From assembly GCA_947069175.1 (NCBI GenBank), contig CAMTDV010000003.1:29724853-29788852 (forward strand): 64,000 bases of DNA, read 5' to 3'. The notes below the pieces were generated by a model. The model was not told the DNA's origin. It saw only the letters and a program-made list of their open reading frames with translations, and did not search any database. This stretch comes from Scalesia atractyloides (Eukaryota > Streptophyta > Magnoliopsida > Asterales > Asteraceae). The position numbers were made by a program, and so were the translations under genes. Below, in pieces: positions 22,481 to 34,238 of the stretch (position 1 is the stretch's first letter; every line of letters begins with the position of its first letter).

Positions 22481-23285
22481 CAACATTTGAAGTGCCCCTT
22501 TTTCATTTGTGCGCTTAGATTTATAAGGAATCCCATACGCAAACACTATGAGTGGATCTTTCATTTTCCCTTTTCAAGACAAGTTTTGGGGTGTATCATG
22601 TATCACATTACAATTATTACATTTTTATGATTTAGACGTGCAAATGCCAACTCGTGTAGTTTATGTGTTATGTGTAAATTGTATGTTTATCATTTGGTAA
22701 ATTACATTCATGAGACAATCATACATGTAATCATAGGCTCGTCTGTTTCCCATTATTATGAATGGAACTTAACGATGCTAACACACGAGATCAGCTCCGT
22801 TTGATAGAGCTCGAATCTTGCAGCACATCATTATACAGTGCAACTTACATACATTCATTTGAATCATTACATTATGTGCTGATTGGTTGCTTGAGGTTTG
22901 ATATATTTACATACAACACATTCAATTACCTATGGTTATATGCACATTTTCTATATACAAAAATAAACTTATCATTTCACAAAAACAATAAGATTAACTC
23001 ACCAATCTTTGTTAACCCAAAAATTTCTTTTACACATGATACAGGTGAACAGGAATGAAGAGGATATTAATATAAGATTGAGCGTTAGTAACAAGAAATG
23101 GACTTATAGCTGATTGTCTACTTTGTTCAATGTCTTTTATGTATTTGTTTCATCTGGATTATTTGTTATGTGAAAATTTTTAATTTTGAATTAATAAATA
23201 TTTAACCATTTAATAGCAAGTCATATGCTTTATATCAACCAATCATGCCCCGGTTACCTATTCCGCTACAACTCGTGGTGTGACA
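22480..23285 (+). repeat. 5'-truncated Gypsy LTR fragment, tRNA-array family
   Basis: This is the 3' third of an LTR, ending GTGGTGTGACA at 23285. It shares with the solo LTR at 46747-49496 the block TTTTGGGGTGTATCATGT (about 22585), one copy of the GCTCCGTTTGAT-type repeat unit (about 22794), the acceptor-like CACATGATACAGGTGAAC (about 23034) and the end block CAATCATGCCCCGG. The part that would hold the tRNA-like modules is missing. Confidence 0.75.
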
Positions 23286-24380
23286 AACAGTACCGAATTT
23301 TCCAAACTAAAAGATTTTCAATATCAATTTGATACCGACTCTAGGCGTTTTCTGTCACACCCTGGCCCGCAGCGGATAAGGTAGTCGGGGCATGATTGGG
23401 TTTTCATCAAAGCTCATGACCTTTACTATTTTCAAAGATTTAATATTTATTATTCCCAATTTAATTAAAATATTCCAATACCACATAATTCAAACAAACA
23501 CAATATTATTCCAAATAAACTTGCAAATAATATTTTATTTCTTCTAAGGCCCATGTCCGATGTGATCCACGCTTCAAACTTGTTCACCTGTATTATGTGT
23601 AAAAGTAAAGTTTTTGGTCAACATAAGTTGGCGAGTGAATCCCTTTTTATCATTAAGAAAAATGATATATTTAGTATTTTATAAAAATGTGCATTAACCA
23701 AATATGATAACGTCATGTATGTTATCTAAATCACAAACCATATCATCAATCTTCAACTAATAATGAACATGTGTGCACGATAAGCGATGTGCTGCAAGAT
23801 CAAGGCTCAATCAAACGGAGCCGATCTCGTATATTAGGCTACGCGACGCTCCACCCGTAGACAACGGGGAACAAAAGGGCCTAATGTGAGAAAATTGACT
23901 GAAATGAGAATATGAACACTATATGACAATAAACAAATAATATCACATAGCACGTTAGATCACATAATGGTAATAGCAGGAGATTTCAAATAACGAGATA
24001 ACAATAGCGACACATTATACACCCAAAAAACGTGAAATAAAAGGGCAGTTATAAGATTCACTCACAGTGGTTGCTATTAAGATTCGATAAAGTTTGCGCA
24101 CGATTGAGAGGTTAAGATACCAAGTGAGGAAACGGCTAACCTAAATATGCACATAATAATTTAGCTAAAAATATATTTTTTTGGTTGAATTCAATATTTT
24201 TAATCATTTACTTATTTTATTAGATAATTTAAATTAATTTTTATTGTGTTTATTACTATACTTAAACTTTTATTTGCAAATAAGATTATTTGGTGAGAAT
24301 AACTAAAGGTGTAGTTAATTAAAAAAATATGTTTTTTCTGAATTAAATCGGATTAAATCGCTCAAGAACCGATACATGTG

Positions 24381-24452
24381 AGGATCGAACCAGTGACCTC
24401 TCGTTCGTGTAACGCAGCCCAGCCAACTGGGCTGCGTGTCTAACCCAGTTAG
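24381..24452 (-). ncRNA. tRNA-like module a (minus solo LTR)
   Basis: Read on the minus strand this module starts AACTGGGTTAGACACGCAG, then forms a 9-bp perfect hairpin around the A-box-like CAGTTGG loop (24412-24438). It then carries GAGAGGTCACTGGTTCGATCC, whose last 11 bases are a good Pol III B box (24381-24391). It is homologous to module M3 of the other solo LTR. The acceptor stem does not pair, so it is a tRNA-like element rather than a tRNA gene. Confidence 0.6.
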
Positions 24453-24549
24453 TATCTGTATTTTAATTCTTTTATATACTTATAAGCATGTTTTAGAATT
24501 TGGCTTTTATAAAAAGGGTGAGATATTTTAGCGAATGGGACACGTACAA

Positions 24550-24622
24550 GGCTCTAACCCGGTCTCATCGTTTACGTGTGCACACTGCCCTACCAACTGG
24601 GTTGTGTGTTTAACCCGTTAAA
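24550..24622 (-). ncRNA. tRNA-like module b (minus solo LTR)
   Basis: This is the second repeat, 169 bp from module a. It begins AACGGGTTAAACACACAACC and has the hairpin 24581-24609 with loop AGTTGGTA and two mismatched pairs. The B box position (24550-24560) reads GGGTTAGAGCC and is degenerate. Confidence 0.5.
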
Positions 24623-24718
24623 TAACAGATTTTTATTATACTTATATACTTACCAACTCTATTCATGTTCTGATTTAGTAAAAAAGGTTTGATTATTATA
24701 GGGACCGTGGTAAGTAAC

Positions 24719-24796
24719 CGGTATCGAACTCGTGACCTTTGCTTCGTATGTGCACACAGCCCGACCAAGTGGGTTGTGTGTCTAACCCGGTTGTAA
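24719..24796 (-). ncRNA. tRNA-like module c (minus solo LTR)
   Basis: This is the third repeat, about 172 bp further on and first in LTR orientation. It begins AACCGGGTTAGACACACAAC and has a hairpin at 24753-24780 with one mismatch. The B-box region reads GAGTTCGATACC (24720-24731), a near match. It lies about 320 bp downstream of the TATA box, so it would be transcribed. Confidence 0.5.
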
Positions 24797-25094
24797 TTAA
24801 TTCATTTAAATGACAACTCCATTTCATCTTCTTTATAAAAAATGGACAGAACTGTTAACCCGACTGTTTTTTATTTGATTAACACTTCCTTTATTAAATA
24901 CTAGATAACTACAAATGAGATTAATAAAAAAATTGAAGGAATAGAGTAAGGATATACCGAAACGGAGATTCCCTAATTCTCCGGCGGGATTCCGGCGATT
25001 GCAGCTTTTTTCCGGCGAGGTGTTCTTGATGAACACGAGCTTGTAGAGAGTTTAGGGTGAGTGAGTGTGCATTCGAAAGAGTTCCAAAGCTCTC

Positions 25095-25102
25095 TATTTA
25101 TA
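25095..25102 (-). promoter_or_regulatory. TATA box of minus solo LTR
   Basis: TATAAATA on the minus strand is followed by AGAGAGC and a plausible leader with several CGCCGG motifs. It fixes the transcription direction of this LTR family. Confidence 0.65.
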
Positions 25103-25381
25103 GATAAAGAGGGTCGCATAGATTAAGCTTCGGTTTTAGAAGTTGTGGTCAAAACGGGTATGGCGAAATGTTTGCAAGTCACAATTGAATGTAGTTTGAC
25201 TCAGTTTGTGTCTAGATTCATATGGGGAAACGGCTTCTTCATTTAATTTCGTAGAAAAAGGAAACCTTGGTGATTTCCAGTTGACCGTGTGTCGTTACTT
25301 GGGCGGCACTTTTGAACCAGTTCAAATGCATCGAGGATATAAGAGGTTATTTGATTTGGTTCTTTCAAGTGTTGAGGGAAT

Positions 25382-25447
25382 GGTGTAGCGGTGTGTTGTG
25401 TGTTTGTATTCTTATGCGACCCGGGTTCGAGTCCCGCGGTCAGCACA
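25382..25447 (+). ncRNA. Reversed tRNA-like module in U3 (minus solo LTR)
   Basis: On the + strand, opposite to the LTR, a B box GGTTCGAGTCC lies at 25424-25434 inside a four-pair T-arm. A weak A-box region GTGTAGCGG lies about 38 bp upstream. It is 210-220 bp from the LTR start. The other solo LTR has its homologue at 193-203 bp in the same reversed orientation. Confidence 0.55.
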
Positions 25448-25649
25448 TGTATATATATTTTTAATTTTTATTAGTTATATCCTTTTTATTATTATTAATA
25501 TTTTATATATTATTTATTATTTTATATTATTAATATAATGAATCTATTAAACGATTAACATAAATACATAACGAAAAGATCATAATATAAACTTGACTAC
25601 AAAATGGTGCGGGTTTTAGAACCCGTTTTTCGACGGATGTTACATTTTC

Positions 25650-26940
25650 GGTACCAGGCTGGTACTGGTTTTATCTTCATATACAAATATCGAACATGAT
25701 CGTACCGGTATTTTCGTTACTAGTATCGGTTCGTTACCGATTGACACCAAACTTATCTCAATACATAATACAAAAAACTCATTAAAGTTAAGAAAAATAT
25801 GAAAATGTATTCAACTTAAAAAATAAAAAAATAATAAAAGTAATAAAAACTATATATTATTATAGTATTACAAGTACTATTCATTAGCCTGTATTATTGT
25901 AAGTAAATAAAAATAATATTACAATAAATAAATAAATAAATAAATAATAAAATAATACTAATAATTTAGTATTAAAATAACAGCAGTAATAAAATAAATA
26001 TTTATTATAGTAATAAAACTACTATTTGTTAGCTATTAATAATAATAATGTTATATAGTATAATTATAATATTATAGTATAATTATAATATAATAATATA
26101 AGTATAGTATTATAATATAATTATATTATATTATAATAATATAATATTAAAACTAGTATTTATTAGTTTGTGATATTATATTATATTTTATTATATTATA
26201 TCATATCATATCATGTTATGTTATGTTATATTATAGTATATTATATTATATTAGTTTTAAAACAATTATTTATTAACTATAATAATAATAAATAGTAATA
26301 ATAATAATATAATTATATTTATATTAATAATTTATAATTATAATAATAATTACATTAAAAATTATATTATATTATATTATAGTATCATAATATTAAAACT
26401 ACTATTTGTTAGCCTATAATAAAAATAATTATTGTTATTATTATATTATAATTATTATAATTATGTTATAATATTATAGTATTAAAACTGCTATTCATTA
26501 GTCTCATAAATAATAAATAAAAATAATGATAATTTATAATTATAATAATAATTACATTAAAAATTATATTATATTATAGTATCATAATATTAAAACTACT
26601 ATTTATTAGCCTATAATAAAAATAATTATTATTATTACTATATTATAATTATTATAATTATGTTATAATATTATAGTATTAAAACTACTATTCATTAGTC
26701 TCATAAATAAAAATAAAAATAATAAACAAATAATAAAACAATTAATAATAAATTATAACTTACCATATATCATATATATATATTATTAAAATTATAAAAT
26801 ATTGAGAAAAATATATACATTATAATAATATTAAAACTAGTATTCATTAACTTATATTATTACTAATATTATATATAATATATAATAGTATACAATACAG
26901 TATAATATAATATAATAAAAGTGTTGTACCCTCTGGCTAC
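25650..26940. repeat. Very AT-rich low-complexity tract with ~200-bp duplication
   Basis: 25740-26940 is nearly all A and T, with TAATAA, ATTAT and TATA runs. Within it a unit of about 197-202 bp containing AAAACTACTATTTRTTAGCC is repeated (about 26325-26525 and 26527-26720). 25650-25740 has several GGTACC/GTACCGG motifs resembling the sequence left of the solo LTR. No coding potential is seen. Confidence 0.6.
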
Positions 26941-28120
26941 ACCACTGGAGAAGCTTATTTATACCCGACTTGTTGTCATTTAATGTTAAATAACTTGCGC
27001 TCACATTAATGTGATTGAAGTTTTATAACATAAGAACATACAAAGCAATACATAATGTCATGTCAAACAGAAAAGTAAAAAGTTGTTTATTAATATGATT
27101 GAAATATTCATCCTATAAACATACAAACTATTTGCGTATGACATACAATATTTACAGTCATATTTACATACGGGCTACCAAGTTATGTTAAAGCTAGACT
27201 TTAACATCCTTTTGATCTTCGTTGCACATATAAAGCACGTCAATAGAGATTTGTAGCAACCATTGCGATTAAACGTATATACATAAGTATAAGAATGAAC
27301 AGTTTGTGAAAATGGTCCCATAAGTTCATTAATTTGTATGCAAGAAATAAAAATTACAGTTTTAGCTCTCATTTTAAAATTATGAGAAGTTAACTTTTGT
27401 ACCGTAACTTCCACAAGGTTGATATCCCCCAACTTATAATTTAAGTTGTAACTAAAAGTGATATTTACAAAATGGTTGATTTGGTTACACATTTCCTTTA
27501 GTGGGTCGTCAAAGTGTGACGACTTATAAAGTTGAACCAAGAAGAAACAAGTTGACAGAAAAATGAGTCTAAAATCTCATAATGCACATGAATATAATAT
27601 GAAAAAGTTGTATAGCCTCTATAATCACATGCCACATGATTATTTGTAAAATGAAAAAACCAAATATCACACATCGTTAACCACCTTAAATGCTACTCCT
27701 CTTTACTCGTATAAAAGAACTTATTTATTTTTATATGTAAGGTTTAAATACATAGTCTTTTAAAAATAGAAAGTTGTAGAAAATGTATCAAAAAGAATTT
27801 GATTGACCTAATTCTAGTGGTATTGGAACCGTCTCGTCGGACTCTAGAATGTTAGATACTAGATTTTAGGGTTTCGTCTTTGGATTTTTAACTTGTACAT
27901 TTTATAATTTTTGTTTAGATCATTTTGTTTTTTTATAAATCATTTTGTCTTTTTTTGTGATCAAGTGTCTTTTTTGCAATTCATTGCTATCGATTTTAGT
28001 ATATTTTTCGATTAATTGTGTCTTTGTACGTTCCTAAATTTAGACAACTCTGTAGGATGACTTTACCATTATCTTTATACAAATCTATCTTAGAATGGTA
28101 TTTCAGCCAATTTACATCTT

Positions 28121-28125
<5 letters not shown>
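26941..28125. other. Unassigned spacer with weak minus-strand ORF
   Basis: An ORF of 121 codons lies at 27175-27540 on the minus strand (start MVQLYKSSHFDDPLKEM). It has no recognisable domain, and the AT-rich context suggests chance. No repeat boundary was identified. 27820-27880 contains a short GTCTCGTCGGACTCTAGAATG block of unknown origin. Confidence 0.25.
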
Positions 28126-28178
<53 letters not shown>

Positions 28179-28187
28179 ATATATATA
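28126..28187 (+). repeat. TA microsatellite
   Basis: This is an almost pure TA dinucleotide tract of about 60 bp with one TTA interruption. It flanks the first MITE-like element, which probably inserted into or duplicated TA. Confidence 0.9.
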
Positions 28188-28647
28188 TTTGAGAAGAAAT
28201 TTAATGCGAGAAGAAATTGTATAATGGTAAAACATTAAATAGTTATATCTCCTCTTATTAATTATGTTATTTCTCATTAATAAAGCAAAAATATTTTATC
28301 CTACACATTTCAAAATTTATCTTACATATGTCTTACATTTACCAGAATTTACCCTACATGTAATTTACCTTAAACATTTCAAAATTTATCCTACACATAC
28401 TCAAATTTATCTTACACATATCGAAAATTGTCCTACATCATAAACTATTTTAACTTGAAAGAGTATATGAAAAAAAATTTACAAGTTTAATTAATTAGCT
28501 AATTAATGACAATTATAGATTTACCGATATGCCCTTTTTCATAACATTAAATACACACATTAAATGAAGTAAATAGAGAATTGTTATTGGTTTAAAAGTT
28601 ATTCTTTTTATTCTTACAAAATTTTTCTTATCATTTGAACTCTCCAC
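28188..28647 (+). mobile_element. MITE-like element, copy 1
   Basis: The left end TTTGAGAAGAAATTTAA and right end TTTTTCTTATCATTTGAACTC form terminal inverted repeats. The body is AT-rich and contains repeats of the kind TTATCCTACACAT. It has no coding capacity. TA-rich DNA on both sides fits a TA target. The left TIR is shorter than in copy 2 and appears truncated by the TA tract. Confidence 0.6.
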
Positions 28648-28658
28648 TATATATATAT

Positions 28659-29134
28659 GGGAAGGTTCATTTGAGAAGAAATTTAACGTGAGAAGAAATA
28701 GCATAATTGTAAAATATTAAATAGTTTATAACTCATCTCATTAATTATGTTATCTCTCATTAATAATACAAAAAACATTTTATGTTACACATTTCAAAAT
28801 TTATCCTACATATATCTTATAGTTATCGGAATTTACCATACACACATGTAAATTTAACCTAGACATTTCAAAACATATCCTACACATACTAAAATTTATC
28901 CTACACATGTCGAAAATTGTCATTCACCATAAATTATTTTATCTTGAAGAAGTATATTAATAAATGAGTTACAAGTTTAATTATTTAGCTAATTAATGAC
29001 AATTATAGATTTGCATATATTCCCTTTTTCATAATATTGAATACATACGTTAAATAAGTAAATAGAGAATTTCTATTGGTTTAAAAGTTATTATTTTTAT
29101 TTTTACAAATTTTTTCTTCTCATTTGAACTCTCT
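28659..29134 (+). mobile_element. MITE-like element, copy 2
   Basis: The left TIR is GGGAAGGTTCATTTGAGAAG (28659-28678) and the right TIR is CTTCTCATTTGAACTCTC (29117-29134). The body is clearly homologous, in the same orientation, to copy 1 just upstream, with many substitutions. TA repeats flank it. The superfamily is not assigned. Confidence 0.65.
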
Positions 29135-30432
29135 AATATATATATATATATATATACACTAAGTTAATTTGTTCGATCACTGCACACATCATGTCGTTTG
29201 AGTGGTTTTTTCCATGAGAACTTGCTTTACATAGTGCTTTCTTGCGACAACACCAGCACCAATATGTCACTTGGAGTGTGGGCTCTCTTCTATTCCCCAC
29301 CGTCCACAAAGTCTCTAGCCTCCAAAACAATACCAACCCATGATTGTTTGTCTTTAGGGGAGTGATTTTTTTAGTACGTAAGTGCTTTGATTTTTCCATT
29401 TTCTATTTAACTTTTCTTAAAGTTGTGTCTCAAATATACAAGGGGGAGTTAGATAATTTAGATATACTCATAATATAATATAATAAGTGCCTTTTAGAGC
29501 ATCTCCAACGCACCCGTCCAATATGTTGGTTTGAAAAACGGACAAGTACGTTGGTTTGAAAAAACGATGAGGACGTTGGAAAAGAGACTTTGAAATTGTA
29601 ACCGTTCAAAAAGAATAGTCGTTGGAATAGTAATTGTTTGAAAAAAAAACTACCTGTTAGAGTAATAAGTATTTGGAAAAAATAGCCATTGGAATAATTT
29701 AGTGTTATTTTATATTTAATTTTTTTTTTATAAATATTTTTAAAAAAATAGTAAATATGATTATTTAAATAAATTTATAAAAATATAATATAAAAGAATT
29801 AAAATTATTAATTGAATAAATTATAAATTATAAATAGATTATATGAATCAATATAGTTTAAACAAAAGAAAAAGTAGATGATAAGATAGAGGTTTGGAAT
29901 GGTTAGAAAAAAAATGTGATTTTGAATAGTGATGGTTTTGAATAATATGGCATGTTAACTAGGACGGTCTAAATATTGTCATATATCGAAAACTTTTATT
30001 AATTAAAACTAACTAGTGATTAAAGGCAATATTAGAAAATTAATAAACAATGTATAGCTGTAATTTAAGACCCGTGCGTTGTGGTGGTCGAATAATCATA
30101 AATGGTAAACTGAATAAAATAAACGTAAAAACTTTAACCATGAACGTGCATTACGGCATGTTAACTCGTCAATCCATGCATTACGATGACCGACACTTGC
30201 TATAACAAACAAAAGAGAATACCCAATTTAAGAAATATAGTTTTGGTTTCTTTTCTAAAAAATAATAATACTTAAACACTGTGGTTAATTATAATTATAC
30301 ATTTATTCTTTAATATAATTATATAATTCTTGAATACCATAATTAATCGTAATTGCTCTTTATTTATGTGCATGGTGCTTTGTTGTTTTAAAATTTTGTT
30401 TGATACATTTATTAGCTTAAAAATAAAGAATG
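29135..30432. other. Unassigned intergenic DNA
   Basis: Nothing is firmly recognised. Near 29498 the words GAGCATCTCCAACGCACCC resemble the ends of some plant MITEs, but I found no matching inverted end. 29700-29870 is very AT-rich. Confidence 0.3.
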
Positions 30433-30811
30433 TCATTGTGGGAATATACTAAATAGAGCGTGTGTTGAATATTGTATAGATAAGATACAAACACATGACT
30501 TTGGAAAGGATGAGAGAGATTCGTACGGATGTAACTCATCCGCGCGGATGTAGCTTATCCACACGGAAGCACTCATCCGTCCAAAATCCTCATATATAAA
30601 TAGTGTCATATGTTCATAGTTGTATAAGTTTTTGGACTTTGGAGGAGAAATGATGGAGAGATGTGTTGATGCTCTCTCTAGCTTGTAAACAATGTAAACT
30701 CTTACGGTGTGAATGAAATCATTCGACTTATACTAATCTAACGAGAATTCTACCAGATTAGTTTTATCCTATGCAAACTTTCGTCTAAACCCGCCCGATT
30801 CGGAACTTTCA
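30433..30811 (+). repeat. Copia-type 5' LTR (LTR-A)
   Basis: It ends CGGAACTTTCA at 30811. It is homologous to 59768-60229 through TATAAATAGTGTCAT (about 30594), GGAGAGATGTGTTGATGC and CTAATCTAACGAGAATTCTAC. U3 has ATCCGCGCGGAT-type units including the perfect 14-bp palindrome CATCCGCGCGGATG (30537-30550). The extreme 5' end is diverged or truncated. Confidence 0.75.
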
Positions 30812-30813
30812 AT

Positions 30814-30825
30814 TGGTATCAGAGC
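30814..30825 (+). other. Primer-binding site (tRNA-iMet) after LTR-A
   Basis: TGGTATCAGAGC starts three bases after the LTR end and shows that LTR-A is a 5' LTR. Confidence 0.85.
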
Positions 30826-31359
30826 TACAACAACGATTCAATCGATCTAACGGTTGATTGAATCACCTACGCTCATGATTTAGGAGTTTTAGACGTAAAA
30901 CATCATAATGGTCAATTCACGGACAAATAATAAAATTAAAACCATAGGATCGATAAATAATGAATTTCTACCTAGTCTGTGAAAGAAACATCATAAAAGT
31001 TGAAGAAATAAAGATTTTAGATAAAAAAAATGTGAACAGCAACATTTCGAACGGATGAGTGAGTTTCGTGCACAGGAATGTCACATATGTACGAATGTAC
31101 TGTGTCCGCACGGACTTTTTACGTCCGCACGGAAGTAAACCTAATCGTTTGAAAAATTGTGCTTCATCCGCACGAACTAGTCTTTCATCCGCGCGAACCA
31201 ACATTCATCGGCACGAAGATTCTTTTGTTCTAAAAACATTACATCCGCACATTGGAGATATTCGCACGAATTAACCCCTTTCATCCAAGCGAATGTTTCA
31301 AAATGCCTAAGAAAGGCCTTTTTTTATCGCGATGACGTGACAAGTGTCCAGAAAAAAAT
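30826..31359 (+). other. Non-coding internal region with GC-motif repeats
   Basis: This is the leader of the non-autonomous element. From 31040 to 31300 the motif CATCCGCACGAA / GTCCGCACGGA recurs about eight times, echoing the U3 array of the LTR. No ORF of note is present. Confidence 0.5.
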
Positions 31360-34107
31360 TGTAAGACCCTATCTTAATTTATTGAATTTCTATTAAAAAT
31401 TCTCATTTTTATGTGTGAATGCGAATACACGTCCTCATATTTACGAGTTTATTAAAACTTTTTAAACATATTTAAACAATTTAACATGTTATCGTTGGTT
31501 AGTTTTATTATAATCAAAACCAAGTGCGGAAGCTTGAACTTTGATCGTGTTCGGTTCTTTATATAGCTTGATCCACCTCCGGTGCTCCCAAACATTACCT
31601 ATATTTCATAATTTATGAAATACATTAGTTATAAATAAATTATAACATAACCGAATAAACATGAAGTCTTAAAACAATAAAAAACAAAAACTTTATTTCA
31701 GACCCCACCGTAAGCTACGGTGTCCAGCATTACGGTCCTAGCTCACTGTCTTACGGCTAAGACTTCCAATTTCAATCAGCAGCTACCTACTGTAAGCTAC
31801 GGTAGGCCACCATAGCTTACGGTGGGCTGCTGCAGCTTTTCTCTTGTTTGTAGTTTTAGTTACCACATTTTTCGTAAATCACTCAATTCTTCTCCGTTTT
31901 ACACGAAACTTGTTTCTAAATATCTGTAGAATATTTTCTTACATATTTTACCCGAAATCCTTGATCTGGATTCTTATTTCTTATGAATTACACATTCACT
32001 CTTGATTTATGCGTATATTCATTTTGACCCATTAAGTGATTTAAGTGTATAAACTTAAATCTCACTTCTTCTTACTTTGTTTCTCGTTTTCCCACCAAAA
32101 TATCTATTTACATTCCACCACAACTATATATTGTGGTGGATTGGTTATAAAAATGCTATATTTTGAATTCTACCTTTCGGTTTGGCGTTTTTACGAAAAA
32201 GATCTAATATGAGGCATTAAGCCAAAACGGCTTATGCTTTTCACCTTTACATTACCAAAGAGGTCTTACGTATTATAACATTCATTTTTAAACAAATATT
32301 AGAGTCGTTTACCTATTTTATCATTGAGGGCATTTTGGTCAACTTAGACCCTTCTTTACGACGAAGGACTTACAATATTATGTTTTGACCAAAACGAACA
32401 TTTAACCATAATCTATGGAAAATCATTAAGTTCTTAAGAACATAATGATTACATATTAGATTATTTGATTTACCTTACCTTAGGTAATCCCTTTTTCATT
32501 ATGACTCATTTAACTCTCATCGGACCTTTTAGTCCTGGTTGAGAGTTTGACCCGTTACACGTACCTGGCTTAATCACCATTTTACTCTTTTATTTCTTAT
32601 GGCTTACACCATAAGGTAACTTTTCCGAATTCCTTGTTTATTTGTCATTACATTACTAAATTACTGATTTACCCTTTTTACCATCAAATATGGTTTATTA
32701 CCATTTTCACTTGTCCCGACCCATATCGATTCAAGTCGGAACCTTGCATTTCATATCTCATTCCGATTACCAAATCACTTATTCTTAGTCAATTACATAA
32801 GTAGATTTTTTTATGTTAAGGATGTAAGCGTTACTTACCTTGAAATCCAATTATGCTCTTTCCGCGTACTTGATCCGTTTGACCCGCTTCTTCCCAAGCC
32901 TCCACCTAGCTTGTCAAGCGTCAAACTATCATTAATCATTCGCAAGATAGTTAGGTTAGTCATTATTTAAAGCGACTATTCCACCTTACGGATTTTATAT
33001 CAAATTTATCTTTTGATCTTATTATAGGTCAGTTTGACTCTTAAAAGTCAACTGCCCATTTACACATACAAACTCACGGATAAGTTTAACAACTCATTTA
33101 AGTATTTCGTTAATTATCCGGTAAGCGCTATTCTTAGGACACCATTATAGCTACGTTTTCCAAACCAAGTTCATGTCGTTTCTTTCACTTAAACAAATTC
33201 AAGCGATTGTTAACATCAAGTTAACTTAGCTTTTGATCAACAATGCTAATTTATCCGTTAGCTAGGTTTTCATCTTTATTTAGAAATCCATTTCATCATA
33301 TTATTAGAAATTCATCTGAATACCTAATATTACCAATTTAACATCTATTAACATTAACTAAACATCTATTTCATCATATCATACAAAACTCATTTCAAGT
33401 CATGTATGATTACTTACTCGAATCTCTAATTTGTTCGAGTATCTTACACATGCATACAAGTATGATGATCATAAACATTCCTACATTATTAATTTCATCA
33501 TATAGTCAAGAACCCATTTCATTATTTACTTGTTAATCACTAACAAGAAATCTTACATCAAATTGTGCATGATTTCTTTAAGTTTAACAAAATCAATCAT
33601 ACACGTCCATTTAATTTAATCTCTGGATCATAATCCAACTATCTAATTGCAAGTAATCAACATGTCTCAAGTTATGATTTTTACCAAATCTAAGTTTTGT
33701 GACATACCTTATGATCCCTTTGATTAGGTGATCGTTTATATGCGTTCATGCGTCGATTCCGAGCTCCATTCATCCTTCAATTTGATGATTTAAGAAGAAC
33801 AAGGGTTTGCCCCTTGTTCTCCAGCCGTAGAACACACACACATACACACTCACTATCTGTTTAATGTTTTTAGTTTTTGATATTTATAATACAAGTTCCC
33901 TTTTTGGCAGTTTTGGTCCCTCAAGTTTAGTTTTGATTATGAACGAGACTACAACTCATTGTTTGGTTACTTGTATACATGTTTTTAACTAGGCTTATTT
34001 GTTCCTAGTTATTTTGTTCATAGTTTAACTTTCACCGCTAACGGTTCTTTATCCGTTCTTTAATATTAACGTGGTTTGATTACCAAACCCGTTTTTGGGG
34101 TGTTACA
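31360..34107 (-). mobile_element. Solo Gypsy LTR within the Copia internal region
   Basis: This 2748-bp sequence reads TGTAAGACCC to GGGTGTTACA on the + strand, with AAAT on both sides (five-base flanks AAAAT and AAATT, imperfect). No internal genes are present. Minus orientation is inferred from TATAAATA (complement near 33877-33884), a leader-like sequence and a donor-like CATAAGGTATGTC near 33706. A palindrome cluster with CACCGTA-AGC-TACGGTG and two variants lies at 31706-31822. Confidence 0.7.
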
Positions 34108-34238
34108 AAATTTGGCGATTGAAATTTTTTTCAAGATTTTAACATCAGATACGGGTTTTTAGGGACACCGTCAGAGGATTCAGAGCACAGATATGATGAT
34201 GAGATCATAGAGTTTTGAAGATAATGGGGTAGTCATTG

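Larger units (their letters stand above)
23353..25644 (-). mobile_element. Solo Gypsy LTR with tRNA-like array, minus strand
   Basis: This is a complete 2292-bp LTR reading TGTCACACC to GATGTTACA on the + strand. It is flanked by the exact 5-bp TSD TTTTC at 23348-23352 and 25645-25649. No internal sequence is present, so it is a solo LTR left by recombination between two LTRs. Orientation is minus, from TATAAATA (complement of 25095-25102) and homology to the + strand copy at 46747. It contains three tRNA-like modules in the sense of the LTR and one reversed in U3. Confidence 0.92.

Noticed and set aside
28018..28224. ORF with YIYIYI repeats
   Set aside because: It is produced by the TA microsatellite.
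29133..29399. Minus-strand 88-codon ORF
   Set aside because: No domain is seen and part of it is TA repeat; probably chance.
29498..29520. MITE end (GAGCATCTCCAACG)
   Set aside because: No matching inverted terminus was found downstream.
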